Shown one piece after another: positions 1 through 12,374 of a DNA stretch of 64,000 bases. Under the pieces are notes generated by a model. The model had not been told where the DNA came from, ran no database searches, and saw only the letters and a list, made by a program, of their open reading frames with translations. Within the stretch, counting starts at the first letter, position 1, and each line of letters begins with the position of its first letter. The DNA is taken from the NCBI GenBank assembly GCA_963691705.1, contig OY829546.1:1746001-1810000 (forward strand). The letters are read 5' to 3'. The stretch comes from Viola odorata. Taxonomy: Eukaryota; Streptophyta; Magnoliopsida; Malpighiales; Violaceae. Both the position numbers and the translations under genes were made by a program.

Positions 1-31
1 CATTGGAATCGCCTCCTTGTTGGGTTGTCAT
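1..31 (-). CDS. Start of a minus-strand gene leaving the window (partial, unidentified)
   Basis: Reading the minus strand from position 31, an ATG opens a frame beginning M-T-T-Q-Q-G-G-D-S-N that runs off the window edge. Upstream on the same strand are plausible untranslated exons joined by GT-AG introns: about 775-713, 636-589 and 440-323, each with a donor (gtaatt, gttagt, gtaatt) and a pyrimidine-rich acceptor. The Gly/Gln/Ser-rich start matches no family I can name, and I cannot exclude that the true start lies elsewhere. The exon-intron pattern is seen; that this is the 5' end of a coding gene is inference. Confidence 0.35.
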   Translation of the reverse strand, partial: MTTQQGGDSN

Positions 32-775
32 TTTCCCCACAATTTAACAGTTAAGGAACATTGTTTCGATATGCTGAGTTTCAAAGCAAGCACACTAAGG
101 ATAGAGCACATAGGGGAGTGCTAGCAGTCAAAATGGTACAATTTCAAAGTGCAGAAGATAATCATAGAAGCAAGAAAACCCTCAATGAATTGACTATGGG
201 TTGAGAAAGTTCTTCCCTCCCAGGCCAAGAATCAGAACCGGCTTAATGTGCTCTCAAACTGATCTCTGGTTTGGTTGGGATTGGCATGGGACAATAGTAG
301 CAGAATTAACCAATTAAATTACCTTGAAAGGCTGGAAGCAAATGAGTTTTGCCTTTCTCCTGGCAGACAGGATTGATCATGTTCGTTTTCTACACAATTC
401 AGCAATGCGCAAAAGCGCATGTTAACTTCCAACAGTGCAGCTAGAGAAAAAATTAATTGGAAGCATTTATGATACTGGAAAGGAAACCAAAAGTGTAGAT
501 AAAATAAGAAAATTGCAGATTATCAAAGTTATAAACTGTTTCAAGTAAAAAGGAGCAAGAACTAGATAGGTACTGGGTAAGTACTAACCTTGCTGCAACA
601 CCAACCGGATAATTTCATTTCCAGAATCTCTCTTTCCTACAATAAATTATCAAAATTGAAAAACAATTGAATTAAATAAGAGAATTGAAAAACACCAGTT
701 GACTAAAATTACCGAAAGTGGCGATATAGTTGTAGCTTCTCTTCAAACTTTCATCTTCGCAGGGAAAACGTGAAT

Positions 776-1500
776 CCAATTAGGGTTAGAGATTTTGAAT
801 CTCTCTAGTTTTACTAGACAGGAGGGGAGGTTTTCTGAAACGAGGACGTGGTAAAGGAAGCTGATGCACCGATGCGGATCGTGAAACCGGTTAGAGAATC
901 TGATTAGCGCTGGAAGTTACTTACGATGGCGTATCCCATTCTCAGATCGAAGATGGAGCGGAAAAAAAAAATGGCGCGCAAGTTTCATTTTCTGATCTGG
1001 GCCACAATCTCGTTTTCTGAAATGAATTACAATTTGTAGATAAATAAAGAGACTCAATACCATTTTCTCAGCGTGAAAAAGGACAACGAATATCAGTTGG
1101 CAACCAAAACCGTGGCGTTCCACCTGACACGAGAAATACATTTAACATTTATGAAACAAGAATGCTGCATGGCATAAAAATACCAATGAGATCATCAATC
1201 ATAACCTAAAAACATTCAAAATGCCTGATCAACACCTTAAAAGGTAATCAATCCACTACACTGGTAACTGGTTTAAATACCTTATCCTCACCTAGTTGTT
1301 AAACCCGAAAGAGTAATAAATAAAGGATAAATTCCTCCAACCTTTGATCCATTACGTAGGTAAATAGGTATTAGTTCAAGAGCGCACCCGCATTAAACCT
1401 AAACTGGTACGTAAACATAAGTAACCAGTGGCACTAGCAAAATGGTGCAGCATAACATGCTTAGTTGGTAAAGGAAGGACCGGAAGCTCATTCACCCATT
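776..1500. other. 3' flank of the cyclophilin gene and spacer to the next minus-strand gene
   Basis: About 725 bases without a convincing reading frame. It should hold the 3' UTR and polyadenylation region of the SR-cyclophilin gene and the promoter of the gene leaving the window at position 1. Short frames here have no family resemblance and look fortuitous. Confidence 0.5.
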
Positions 1501-4500
1501 TCACCTCCCGCCAGACTCAGGAGAAACATCATCATATGACACCAAGCCCTTCTTTCCATCAGGACTACCGGATGATGACCTTGACCCATCTCTGCTTGCC
1601 GCCCGTTTAGGAGGCTGAGAATCCAATGAAGACTGTGATTGTGATCGGCTCCGGCTGCGAGATGGAGCCCTCCGTTTCTCAACGGGAGGGGAAGCAACTG
1701 GCGAGCGGCTGCGTACTGGACTACGACTATACCGGCTCCTACGGTTGCGGGGACTACGTGATACAGAAGGGCTGCGAGTCCTGCTCCTCCTGCGTCTGTA
1801 TCTGCCAAAAGGAGTTGCAGAGAGAGTTAATAGGTAGTCAAACACACTTCCACAATCATTTTAGGGGTAATAGCTTAAAACACCCCTGTACTAACCGCGA
1901 AAAACAAACTCCTCTCCCGAACTTCAAAAACGCTAATACACCTCCCCTGAACTACGTTGATCGTTCAATTAGCCCCTTCTATCCATAATTAATTACATTT
2001 TTTTGTGATTTTTTGGAACTTTTTACAATGTTTCTTAATTTTTAGGTTAATTACATTTTTTTTTTGAATTTTTACATATTTTTTTGAATTTTTAGAATTT
2101 TTTTAAAATTGTAAAAATGTGCATTGAGGGGCCTTTTTGCCCGAAAACAATAGTCCAGAGGAGGTGTATTAGCGTTTTTGAAGTTCGGGGGAGGAGTTTG
2201 TTTTTCGCGGTTAGTACAGGGGTGCTTTAAGCTATTACCCCATCATTTTATGAACAAACAGAGAGCTACAGACCTTGGAGGAGTCCTTCCTCTCGGTGGG
2301 CTTCTATAGCGCCTTGGAGAAAACCTCCTGTAGCTTGGATACCTGGATACCAATCACAAAGGAATAAGCTGTCATTCAAGAGAAACTTCAACCGGCCTCA
2401 AGAACACACTCATTCGAAAAAGAAAAGAATAAAGAAGTTTGGCAGGATACCTGTTATAGCGGTATGATCTCAAAGGAGACCTGTCTGGAGAGGGGGTTCT
2501 GTACTTTCGAGCATAAGAGTAACGTTGACTGAAACCACGTCCCCTTCTGATGCGCTTGGGGGACCCATCAGGAGAAGCACTTCTTGATACACTCCTCCGG
2601 CCAGAAGGAGGTGACCTGGCTTTGCGTGTGCTCGGGCTTCTTGAATAACTGCGACGATTGCTCCGACTTGGTGCTCTAATTGGACTTCTGCTGATGCTTC
2701 TCCTTGAAGGAACCCTACCTGAGCTTCTACTAATGCTTCTTCGAGATGATCTAACTGGGCTCCCGCTCCTGCTCCTGGTCCTTTTCAAAACTCTTACAGG
2801 GCTGTGGCTAATTGGTTTTCGTGCTGATGCTTTAGGCGAGCTCCTACTCAAGCTTCTTCGAGGTGGTGGTCTCAAGGCGCTCCTGTCACTTCTAGAAGGG
2901 CTCCTACTAATGCTTCTCTGACGGGGAGATTTCAGAGGACTCCTGCTAATGCTTCTCCGATGGGGTGATCTTACGGGGCTCCTGCTAATGCTCCTCCGAT
3001 GGAGTGATCTCACAGGGCTCCTGCTAATGCTTCTTAGTGGAGACTGATTTCTCACAAGCCAGCCCGTGTGTTTAACCTTTTTGCCCCTAACCGGGCTTCT
3101 GCTGACACTTCTATCTGGGCTTCTGCTGATATCACTTCTAGCAGGACTCCTGCTGATACTCCTCTGAGAAACACGAGGAGTACTGGGACTACGAATCCTG
3201 CTTATAGGCCTTCTCGGACTAACACTTGGGCTCGGACTATGAATCCTGCTTACGGGCCTTCTCGGACTAACACTTGGGCTCTTGCTCAGACTCCTTCTGG
3301 GACTAATACTCATACTCTTACTCATGGCCCTCTTGGGACTAATACTTTGGCTCCTGCTCATCAACTTTTAATAAACTACCAGACCTGGAAGAATCGGTAA
3401 GTATAAAGAATAAGTGAGGTGTGAGAAGAATTGAAAGTAGACCTAGTTTTGCCCAGATAATCATCTCCCACTTCAGGTTGTCGATCTTCACTTCCGTAAG
3501 ATTTTGCATCAGCCTCAACGCCATTGCTCCGCCGCCCTCCATTTTCCTTGGGTGATTCACCCTCTTCCTTTTCAAGTATATCATGTTCTTGTCTCCTATT
3601 GGGAAGTGAAGAAGCAGCTTCTTCCTCCAGGATCATAGGAGATTGATCACCAGCTACAAGGAAAAAAACAAAAAACATATGGTAAAGGAAGAAGATTCTG
3701 CTAGCTGATAAATTAAAATAGCATTTTTTCCAAGAAAATGCCCTAGTTATCCACATTAATATGCTGAAAAGTTTGAAAAATAATTTATCCACTTCTACAA
3801 AAAATGACGTAAGAGTGCAAAACCCCCCTCCACCCCACTTTATAATCCTCCCTTGTGCAAGAATAAGCAAATCCATGGAAAGCTACAGCTTATAACAGAT
3901 GCAGAAAGGGAAAAAGAAGGGAATAAGAGGCATTACCAGTTTTCTTTGATAGGTCTTTACGTTTCTTATCTTTTGCTTGACCATCAAAACCTTCATCAGA
4001 AGTATTTTCACTTTTAGTATCACTTCCATCATCTGAAAGACTATCCGATGCCCTGGAAAACAAAGGACAATTTCAGCACAAGTAATCAAGCTCCAAATCA
4101 TAAAACACAGAACAAGAGGGCCACCAAGAACAGAAATCAGAATAAGCTAATTAACTTGACCAAAACTTAAGAATCCTTAACAATGGAAAAAGGTCCATTT
4201 ATGTTTCATAAACATATGAGGCTGTTCAACTGCATTTTTGCAAACTACCTTTTTGATTTACGCTTGGATCTCCTGTCACGCCTCTTTCGCTTTCTTTCAC
4301 GCCGTCTCTCTCTTCTTTTCGCACGCCTATGTTTCTCTCTCTTAGATGATCTTTTTCTCTTCTTTCGCCTATCATCGCTTGAAGAACTAAGGTCAGAGGA
4401 GGGTGTGTCTGAATCTGAATCACTTAAATCACTATCAGACTCAGATGAATCAATCTCTGAATCAGAAGAACTTTCAGAGTCGGAGTAATAGTTTTTTCTC

Positions 4501-6739
4501 CTCCTTTTTTTCCCCCCTCTTGAAGATTTCTTGTGTTTCCCCTTCTTCCGAGCTTCATGGTTGTTCGCATCAGAAGAGTCCTTCCCCATTTTCAATTTAC
4601 TTACGTTCTTCTTGCCTGCACACGAAAATAAAATAGATTATTTCTAGAAACTAGTTCACAGATATAACTGAAAGAAAAACAAAAGAGTCACTTCCCCATA
4701 ACCACTAAGAACATATAAAGAGCCCAGGGAATGAAATAAAATTCCCAAGAAAGTAATGTGAAAAATGAACAGATTACTCATACCCTCATATTCACCACAA
4801 TTGATTATTTTAACCGTTACAGGTGGTAGCCCATCTGCATCACCAACATCTTCAATTTTCTTGAGTACTTCCTCGCCTTCAACAAGCTTCCCGAACACTA
4901 TGTACTTTCTGTCATGTGATGTGGCATCATCAATACCATAACCTATGATTATATAACTAACAAATTGACTGCAATAAATTTGAAAAGAGGTTGATATAAT
5001 AATGACAATACAAAATCACACATCTTCAACTTGCATCCACAAGATCGAGTAACAGACCTGTCAAGGTGATGATTAGCCTTGAAGGTGACAACAAATTGAG
5101 ATCCCAAAGCATCACGGTCAACAATTGACATTGATAAAAGACCACGCGCATCATGCTTGAGTCGAGGAGACTCATCTGAAATGTCACAACAATGATATTT
5201 ATGGCATTCCCATGACATTATATGGAAAATTTGCTTCATGAGACAAGTATGTTCAAGAATTCTCACCAGGGAACTTTTCCACATATATACTTTCTCCACC
5301 AGTCCCTACAATGGGATGCCAAACAAGAATAAGCACCATTTGAAGACTGGAACATGTCAATGCAATGTTGTACACCCTACAAACTTGTGAATTTCAGACT
5401 GCTCTAAGCGGACCCTAACTAGAAATGGACCATAAACTGACCCTTGGGACCAAATCACAAAGTCCCAGTTAATGAATAGCAAAAATGAGGACCATTTATG
5501 AAGCCCCAAGTTGATTTAAGTTTACGGGAAAAACTATACAAAAAAATGTCTACATAATCTAAAATTCAACATCAAACAACATAATTATTGAGCCAAAATA
5601 GGGTCCATTCAAACAAGTGCATTAAAGATACAAAAAAAATTACTAAAGGGGGTGTACATACCATCTCGTTTAACAAAATCACCACCCTGCAAAATTAACA
5701 CAAGGTATTAGTTCACTTATAAGCAGGTATATTTTGCTGTTCAAATGTGGGTTGGGCATGGTGAAGCATAGTAAATTTTGAGGATGAACAACTTGTAAGT
5801 ACAACCTTAAAACTATATCACAAGAAAAGCAGTCGTGACCATCAGCCCTGTGTCCTACAGCATAAACAACAGTAACTGACTAAACGACAGACCACTTCTA
5901 AACCATGCTCAACGAGAAAACCAAACACAGGAATAAAATTATCACACACTAATGAAACAAAGTTTAAACACATACAAGAAAGAACAACAAACCTGAGCCA
6001 TGGAACCTTTAACGATGCGATGAAAAAAGGAACCTTTGTAGTGCAACGGTCTTCCAGTTTTGGGGCCAATTCCTTTCTCCCCTGAATATTCAAACATAGA
6101 ACATATCAAAAAAAGATTAAGTAACTATTGTTAGTATCTGAAAACAACAGGGGAATACAAAGTGATATAGGCAAAATTCCTGCAAAACACTGTATGTCAA
6201 AAGAAAGTATCCAGTCCACACATTGTTATCTCTTTCAGTTATATTCCTAAACCAGAGTAGTGGAGCTAACAAAAAAAGTTTGAGGAATAGAAAAAAAGTT
6301 TATATTTTTCACTGGGAGAGTCATCTGACATTCGACACAGGCATATTTCAAAATTTGTGGTCACTTTCCTATCCCCTAGCATAATTGAAGCACGGTACAA
6401 GGCAAACATTATTTTGAAGAGAATTGCAAAAGGAAATTATAACCTGTACAAAGCGCACGGAAGTTTTCAGCTGACTTGGGAGCAATATCAGAGAAAAGCT
6501 GCACAATAAAAATAAAAACCAGTTAGTGAATGCAACATAAAAAAGTTGAATTGTTAAAATAATCTATGATAACCCACAAATTTCTCCCAGCTCAGTTCAT
6601 AGATATGTGTCACTTGTCTAGCTTGGTTATCAAACACTATAAATCAAAAAAAATATGATACCTCAAAAACCATTCTTTCATATGGATCGCCATCAACAGA
6701 CACGTCCATAAACACCAGTGGGTTCTTCTTCTTTGCCAT
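1501..6739 (-). CDS. CYP95: SR-cyclophilin, peptidyl-prolyl cis-trans isomerase of the CYP95/CYP63 type
   Basis: A nuclear prolyl isomerase fused to an Arg/Ser tail, a type thought to act on SR splicing factors. Exons on the minus strand: 6739-6662, 6498-6444, 6081-5993, 5686-5662, 5305-5267, 5175-5058, 4908-4784, 4615-4249, 4052-3937, 3653-3443, 3353-2451, 2327-2274, 1801-1501. They sum to 2481 nt, 827 codons with TGA, in one frame. The cyclophilin domain fills about residues 1-180: [29 protein letters not shown] with the catalytic His-Arg, and VFGKLVEG. The cyclosporin-site Trp is His ([11 protein letters not shown]), as often in SR-cyclophilins. Then come Lys/Ser/Asp-rich acidic-basic stretches and a long run of SISRSP repeats, ending [12 protein letters not shown] first untranslated exon probably starts near 7370. 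Intact; CYP63 is the alternative name. Confidence 0.9.
1864..2241. mobile_element. Mutator-type MITE in an intron of the cyclophilin gene
   Basis: A 378-bp element with terminal inverted repeats of about 85 bp. The ends read GGGGTAATAGCTTAAA on both strands. The exact 9-bp direct repeat ATCATTTTA flanks it at 1855-1863 and 2242-2250. Long TIRs plus a 9-bp target duplication are the hallmark of Mutator-like elements. The interior is AT-rich and non-coding. It sits in the last CDS intron (1802-2273) without disturbing the splice sites. Confidence 0.88.
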
Positions 6740-7399
6740 CTTATTGTTTCCGGCTATGACAAAAGAAACAGTATACCAATAACCTAACACATCAACAACA
6801 GTAGCCAGTAAACAATGTCAGCTCAAACGAACAATGCAAACAAGCTGAGCACATCAGACTACTAAAAACAGTTCCTACAAACATCACTTGTAAACCAAGC
6901 GAGACTCAACACAAAAGCAACAGCCAGTGTTGAACTAAAGGTCGCTATATCATGAAAGTACGTTAAAATCAACAGTTTCACAGCTCATAATAGATCCAAA
7001 CCTAGCTAGCAAGACAATTACACTCCTGCCATTCCATAGATACACTAACAAGCTACAATCAAAGCATAGGCGAGCTCAATTCAGTCACAAAAATGAAAAG
7101 AAACAGCAAGATGAAGTCATTGGCGTAGCTACAAAAAAAACTCAGAAATAAGACCAAAAGACTAAACCCTAGCTAGATTCCCGAAAACCCTGACTGAGAA
7201 AAACATGGAGAAAAATAAAAATCAGATCGAACGATGAGCAGAGAAGAGAATGCAACCGTACGAGTACAAAAAGGAGATGGTGAGAACGAAGGTTGCCCGA
7301 GATGTGCTTAGCCACAGAAAAACAGTGAGGTAGAAGGAGAAAAACGAACCCACCAGGCTATACATAAGGAAAGCCTAGCTGTTTCTATTGAGAAATCGA

Positions 7400-8135
7400 A
7401 TGACGGTTCTGCCCTCAGTTCTTTTGATGATGTGGCGGAAATGCGCTTGGAAATATTTCAAATGACGGATGTGTCCTGGTACGTTATGTCTGATTTTGGT
7501 TGTGGGCTTAGGAACTAGGCAGCCACTATTGGGCTCAAGGCCCGAGTAGTGAGTTTGGAGTTTTTACTCTTTTTTCTATATCCATTAATTTATCAAAGAG
7601 AAATTAATTTATCTTGTAATATATAAATTAATTTACATCACATTGTGTGGTTTATAATATGAAATTTTAATAAATCCACACTTATTATTATTATTATTTA
7701 TCTTTGTATGACTTATTTTGAAATCTTTATTTTTAGATATTCTCTTTGTTTATTTCAGACATGAGACTATTCTCGTTCGAGTATTGTCAGGTTCTCAAAT
7801 AAAATGACTCTCCTAGTATAGTTTGTTTTATTCATAGTACTCGAATTCAAGACATAAATTAAGAATCGACAAATTAGTTACCACCCGATTCAATTAAGTT
7901 ATATATTATGACAACATAAAACACGTTCATTAATTATGAAAGAAACCATCAACCATATTACAATTTTTTTAAGATGAATTTTTTGGAGGGACAAGTTTAC
8001 ACTTCAACGAAAACAAAAGAAGTTTCTCTACAACAACATATAATTTTTATTATGAGATGACACAAATGGCATTGTTTATTTTATACTCCACTACTCAAAT
8101 TTGTCATTCTCAATTAAAACTTTGATGCATAAGTT
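7400..8135. other. Spacer between the cyclophilin and ammonium transporter genes
   Basis: AT-rich. The left end should carry the promoter of the minus-strand cyclophilin gene and the right end the 3' UTR of the ammonium transporter. I see no gene, repeat or RNA here. Confidence 0.5.
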
Positions 8136-9895
8136 TCATGCATTACTATCTCCAAGACGAATAGCCCCATCTTTAGTTCTTGGCAATTCAATTGAACCAT
8201 ACCAAGAAGTTTCATGCTCTTGACCCCAAATTGCATAAGCTTCTTCCCCATGAGCAGCTTCATCACCAAGCTCCATATCCTCTTCAGACATCCTAAGCGG
8301 CACGACGAATCTAATCAAAACACATATGATGCTCGTACTCACCACATTCACAACCATTACATAGAGAATCCCCAGAAGCTGAACTCCAACTTGACGAAAA
8401 CCGAGCCCAACCAAACCCGTATCGAACCCGTAAAACAATCCCATGTATTTTCCATATCCAGCGTAGAACAAGTTGTTTAGTCTTGGTTCTGCAAAAACAC
8501 CCGTCAAGATCCCTCCTAAGCTGCCTGCAATGGCGTGGGTGTGTAAAATGGCCATTGTGTCGTCAACTTTTTGAAGTAGTTCGCATCTTTTATGGACAAC
8601 CATCATAGTAAACCATGGAATTGAGCCTGAGCACAACCCCATTATAATTGCTGCCCATCCTTGCACAAGTCCTGTAAAATTCAAGAAAAATTAGCTACAT
8701 TTGGTAGTATAACTTTACGTTTGTGACATTTGGTTACGTAATCGAAGTTTTCTACAATAAAAAATATGTTCACATCAGGAATTGACCAACAAAGTTGTAA
8801 AATGTTTATAGCGCGTAATTGACTAATTTTTTTGTTATCAAAAGGGTTTCGGGTTTACCGGCTGCAGGGGTGATGCAGACTAAGCCAGTGACCATGCCTT
8901 GAACAGCACCAATAACAGAGGACTTGCCAAAAAAGACTGTGTCGAGTATAAGCCAAGTGAGTAAGCTAGTAGCGGTGCATATATGAGTGTTCAACACTGC
9001 TAAAGAAGCATCAACATTTGCTGCATAAGGACCTCCTCCATTGAACCCGGTCCATCCCATCCAAAGCAACCCTGCTCCAGTCAGCATCAACAAAATGTTG
9101 TTTGGAGGAAATCTCACCCTATCCTTAGTTATCCGTGGACCGACCTATAAAAATGAGACAAAGTTAGAAGTCAAATGTTCGATGCACGTTTTATAGTACG
9201 CGAAACTAATTCTCTCTTTTAGAGATGAGCTGGGATCGGGTGGGGAAATCAAATTTTAGAGAGAAATTGAAGCAAAGTTAGTTACAAACCCAATATGCGG
9301 CCGTGAATCCTGCTACTCCAGACGACAAATGAATAACATAGCCACCACAATAATCAATCAACCCCATTTTGAAGAGCCAACCATTAGGATCCCATATACT
9401 AAACGCAACAAAAGTGTAAGAGAAGGTGAGCCAAAGTGGCACGAAAGCCATCCAAGCGTAAAAATTCATCCGTCCTAGCAAGGCACCCGCGATCAAAACC
9501 AGAGTGATCGCGGCGAATACACCTTGAAAATAAACCATGGTGGCATTTGAAAATTTACCCGAGTATGCTTGCTCTAGTAGGTAATTTTGATCGAGAGCGA
9601 CATTGGCTTTCCCCCAAAACGGGACGAACTTCGTACCGAACGACATCCTGAAACCCCAAAGGACCCAACATAGCATAACACAAGCAAATGCGTAGAATGC
9701 CATGAATGCTGAGTTCACAGCCCATTTCTTCTTGACTCCACCACCGTAGAGGATCATAAGGCCTGGAACGCTTTGTAGACCGACAAGTGTCGCTGCAGTT
9801 AGCTGCCACGCGTTGTCGCCCTTGTTCATCCAATCAGGACTGCCTGCATCAGGGGCTAAATTGGCCGGGAGAACAAAAGCTGTGATGTTACTCAT
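8136..9895 (-). CDS. AMT2: AMT2-subfamily ammonium transporter
   Basis: Plasma-membrane ammonium/ammonia channel of the AMT/Mep/Rh family, AMT2 subfamily (AMT2/3/4 clade). Exons 9895-9290, 9144-8859 and 8671-8136 give 1428 nt, 475 aa, the usual length. Opening [10 protein letters not shown]; then [19 protein letters not shown], the family's first membrane segment, followed by about ten more hydrophobic segments. Both pore histidines of the twin-His motif are visible: in [13 protein letters not shown] near residue 190 and in [11 protein letters not shown] near residue 340. The signature DYCGGYVIH is present. The cytosolic tail is short ([13 protein letters not shown]). Three exons and the [20 protein letters not shown] block fit AMT2-type genes, not the mostly intronless AMT1 type. 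No frame damage. The exact paralogue (AMT2, 3 or 4) is not settled. Confidence 0.93.
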
Positions 9896-10739
9896 TTTTC
9901 AACCCAAGAAAAAGAAATATCTTCAATTAAGTGGAGTGATTGTGTTTTTTCTTGGTGGGCTTATAAGCAGAGAATCATGGGATTGGTTGTGACGATAAGC
10001 TGTCTACTTGTTACCATTTCTTGCCACTTCGATGCTCTCTATAGTTTATTCCGAACATTTTATTACCATTCTCTTTTGGTTGTCGTGATTATTAAAATTG
10101 TTTGAATTTGTTGGGTTGTGCATGTTTTAGAAGTGATTAGCCGGTAATCCAACAAATTTGGACGATAATTTTGAAGATAATCGTGTTTATGTTATGCATT
10201 TTGGCTGCAATAACAAAGAAATAAACGAGAAATATTTATTCTGCTCTCCCCTACTAAACGACAATTATGGAATCTAAGTACAGTATTTTATTCAAAATTT
10301 GGATTGTTTGATTTTTCGAATTGAAATAGAATAAATTTAAATTTCACTAATTTAACTAACAAATTGTATTCAGTTCAGATCGAGTCGATATAAAATTTTA
10401 AATTTGAATTAGATCGATAGAATATGGATAAATGTGCTCACTCTTATCCACTTCACAGAACAGGTGACTTTTTTTTTTTACTTTTGAAACATAGGAGTTC
10501 AAATTTCAAAAGAACCATTTGACAAACAAAAGCAGTTTTTCTTTCTTCTTTTTCTTTTTGATTTTTCTTCTAGAAGTCAAACTCAAAGTTGTGAAAGATA
10601 AAGTTTTATCATAAAACTTCCGCATAGCGAGTGATTAGAGAATTCAAAACCGGAAAAAGAAAACCAGTATAATCAAATATTTACATGCTGCATGCAATCT
10701 CTAAGATGAAGAAATTAGGTCAAAACCAACTGGTATATA
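9896..10739. other. Promoter region of the ammonium transporter and spacer
   Basis: The 5' UTR and promoter of the minus-strand AMT gene should lie in the first few hundred bases. The rest is AT-rich with no gene or repeat that I can support. Confidence 0.45.
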
Positions 10740-11155
10740 GTGCCTGTTTGGCATTGAGGTTTGGGTGGCCAACTCAGCTTTTTTCAACCAAAAAGCTCTT
10801 GAAGGTGTTTGGTAAACACCTTCAAAACCAAGCTTCTCCCAAAGCACTTGTTGACACTCCCTTGGTTTTCCTTGCTTCAGCCACTGGAGCAAATTGGAGC
10901 AGTGGGCAAACCTTGGGTTGAATAGTAACACGGGAAGCTGGCCTTTAACTAAAGTGGACAAAAAACTCAGGCCCTTTTCTTCATATTTACCAAATTGCCA
11001 GGTATAAATACCCTTTAACTCTCCAACAAATCCCTCACTCTCCTCTTCTCCGGACGAAACCTAGGTCAACCTCATCTCTCCTCTGCTTTCAATCCTCACA
11101 CCAACACCACCAGCCGCGTCCTAACTTTCATCAGAACCCTCACCCTCACACAACC

Positions 11156-11231
11156 AGCGGCGTCCTCCACCACCAGCGGCGTCCTCCACCACCAGCGGCG
11201 TCCTCCACCACCAGCGGCGTCCTCTAGTGCA
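11156..11231 (+). repeat. 19-bp GC-rich minisatellite
   Basis: Four tandem copies of the unit AGCGGCGTCCTCCACCACC start at 11156, 11175, 11194 and 11213, with a further partial copy near 11295. The tract lies in the GC-rich 5' part of the Pack-type element, just before the first captured fragment. Confidence 0.85.
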
Positions 11232-11508
11232 CCGCCGTCCTCCTCCTCTCTCTTCGTCCTCAAGCGCACGCGCACGCGCACCGCCGTCCTCCACCACCAG
11301 CGGCGTCATCCTCCTCTCCTCAAGCGCAGGACTCCTTCATCTTCTGCAAAAGGTACATTTCTTATGAAACAAACCCAGAATTCAATTGCTTATTAGTTTC
11401 AACTGGTCATACGAAAAGATAGGCTTCCGCGATCTGTTATTACTTCATATGGTTAGGTTTCGTTTGTTAGAGATAGTTATACTACATGTGTAAATTTGTG
11501 ATTGCTTG

Positions 11509-11676
11509 ATGGGGAAAGGGAGGCCAAGGGCTGTGGAGAAAAGGGGATTAGGCTTAGGGCAGAATTTGTGTTTACCATCGACATCGTCTTTATTAAATGG
11601 ATCATCATTGCATGTGCCACCTGCGCCTGTGTATTACCCTAATGAGGAGGAGTTTAAGGATCCTTTAGAGCCTTAG
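11509..11676 (+). pseudogene. JMJ17: N-terminal fragment of a JMJ17/KDM5-type histone demethylase
   Basis: An ATG at 11509 opens a 55-codon frame starting MGKGRPRAVEKRGLGLGQNL, passing PPAPVYYPNEEEFKDPLE and stopping at TAG. This matches the N-terminus and the first JmjN-box residues of plant KDM5/PLU-1-type demethylases as I remember them (PVYYP-EEEF-DPLEYI). Right after DPLE the frame ends, exactly at a splice-donor-like TAG/gtgagt. JmjC, PHD and ARID parts are absent, so no demethylase can be made. It is the first of three captured fragments in the element at 10740-14864. Confidence 0.65.
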
Positions 11677-11899
11677 GTGAGTTTAACTAATTTTGGTTTT
11701 TTAGGGCCTTCCTTTCATTACTTTTCACTCACTGTCCTTGCTTCCCCACTAAATTCTTTACTGACCCAAATTAAAATCATTAGGTATAGAGATTAAGGGT
11801 GAAAAGAGCTAAATCCCTTCCTTCGTTTGGTAATAGGGGCAAAGTTGCCTTTGTACTCTTGCCACAGAGTGAGCAAGCTTGGTGCTGCGAAGGAGATTG

Positions 11900-12374
11900 A
11901 TAAAAGTCCTATCGGATTCCTTGACTCACTCCTTCTTGGCGAGGTATGACGTTTTTAATCAAATAAAGATGGGTTTTGTTGAAACAAAGTTGTTGTGTTC
12001 TTAACTGGATTTGTTTATGTTGAGGTTAAACGTTGTGTTACTTGGTTTTTTAGTGGGAATATCGTGCGCAGAGAGGTCTCTTTCGCTATGATGTCACTGC
12101 CTGTGAAACCAAGGTCTGTTCTCTTTTTTGTTTTGTTACTTTGCTTGCAATTTTCACTTAAGCTCATAGGGTTACTCATTCGGTACATGAGATCTATGCT
12201 GAATTCTTTGCTTGTGTTGGTATAGGTGATTCCTGGACAGTGTGGCTTCATTGCTCAGCTGAATGAGGGTCGCCACATGAAGAAAAGGCCAACAGAATTC
12301 TGTGTTGATAAGGTTTTTCAGCCTTTTGATGGGAACAAGTTTAACTTCACTAAAGCAAAAAATTTGGTTGTCTG
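11900..12374 (+). pseudogene. VTC2: Fragment of GDP-L-galactose phosphorylase (VTC2/GGP)
   Basis: VTC2 catalyses the committed step of ascorbate synthesis. Three exon pieces survive: up to 11943 (FLDSLLLGE), 12054-12113 (WEYRAQRGLFRYDVTACETK) and 12226-12374 (VIPGQCGFIAQLNEGRHMKK, then KVFQPFDGNKFNFTKA). The introns between them keep gt...ag borders. The family consensus reads VIPGK.GFIAQLNEGRH.KKRPTEF, so the match is firm. The piece stops at a TGA at 12372, and the downstream part with the HIT-type active site is missing. Part of the chimeric Pack-type element. Confidence 0.8.

Noticed and set aside
1488..1988. Overlapping frames of 106 and 120 codons near the last cyclophilin exon
   Set aside because: Shadow frames of the RS-rich last exon and of the MITE at 1864-2241; no family resemblance.
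3384..3384. Start of the RS exon at the upstream CAG near 3385
   Set aside because: It puts a TAG stop in frame after about 15 codons, while 3353/3356 gives an 826-827 aa protein in a single frame.
2658..3400. Plus-strand open frames of 87 and 110 codons opposite the RS-repeat exon
   Set aside because: They are the complement of the SISRSP repeats on the minus strand; repeated Ser/Arg codons leave the other strand open by composition.
9555..9833. 92-codon minus-strand frame within the ammonium transporter
   Set aside because: A shifted frame inside exon 1 of AMT; the transporter frame explains the sequence fully.
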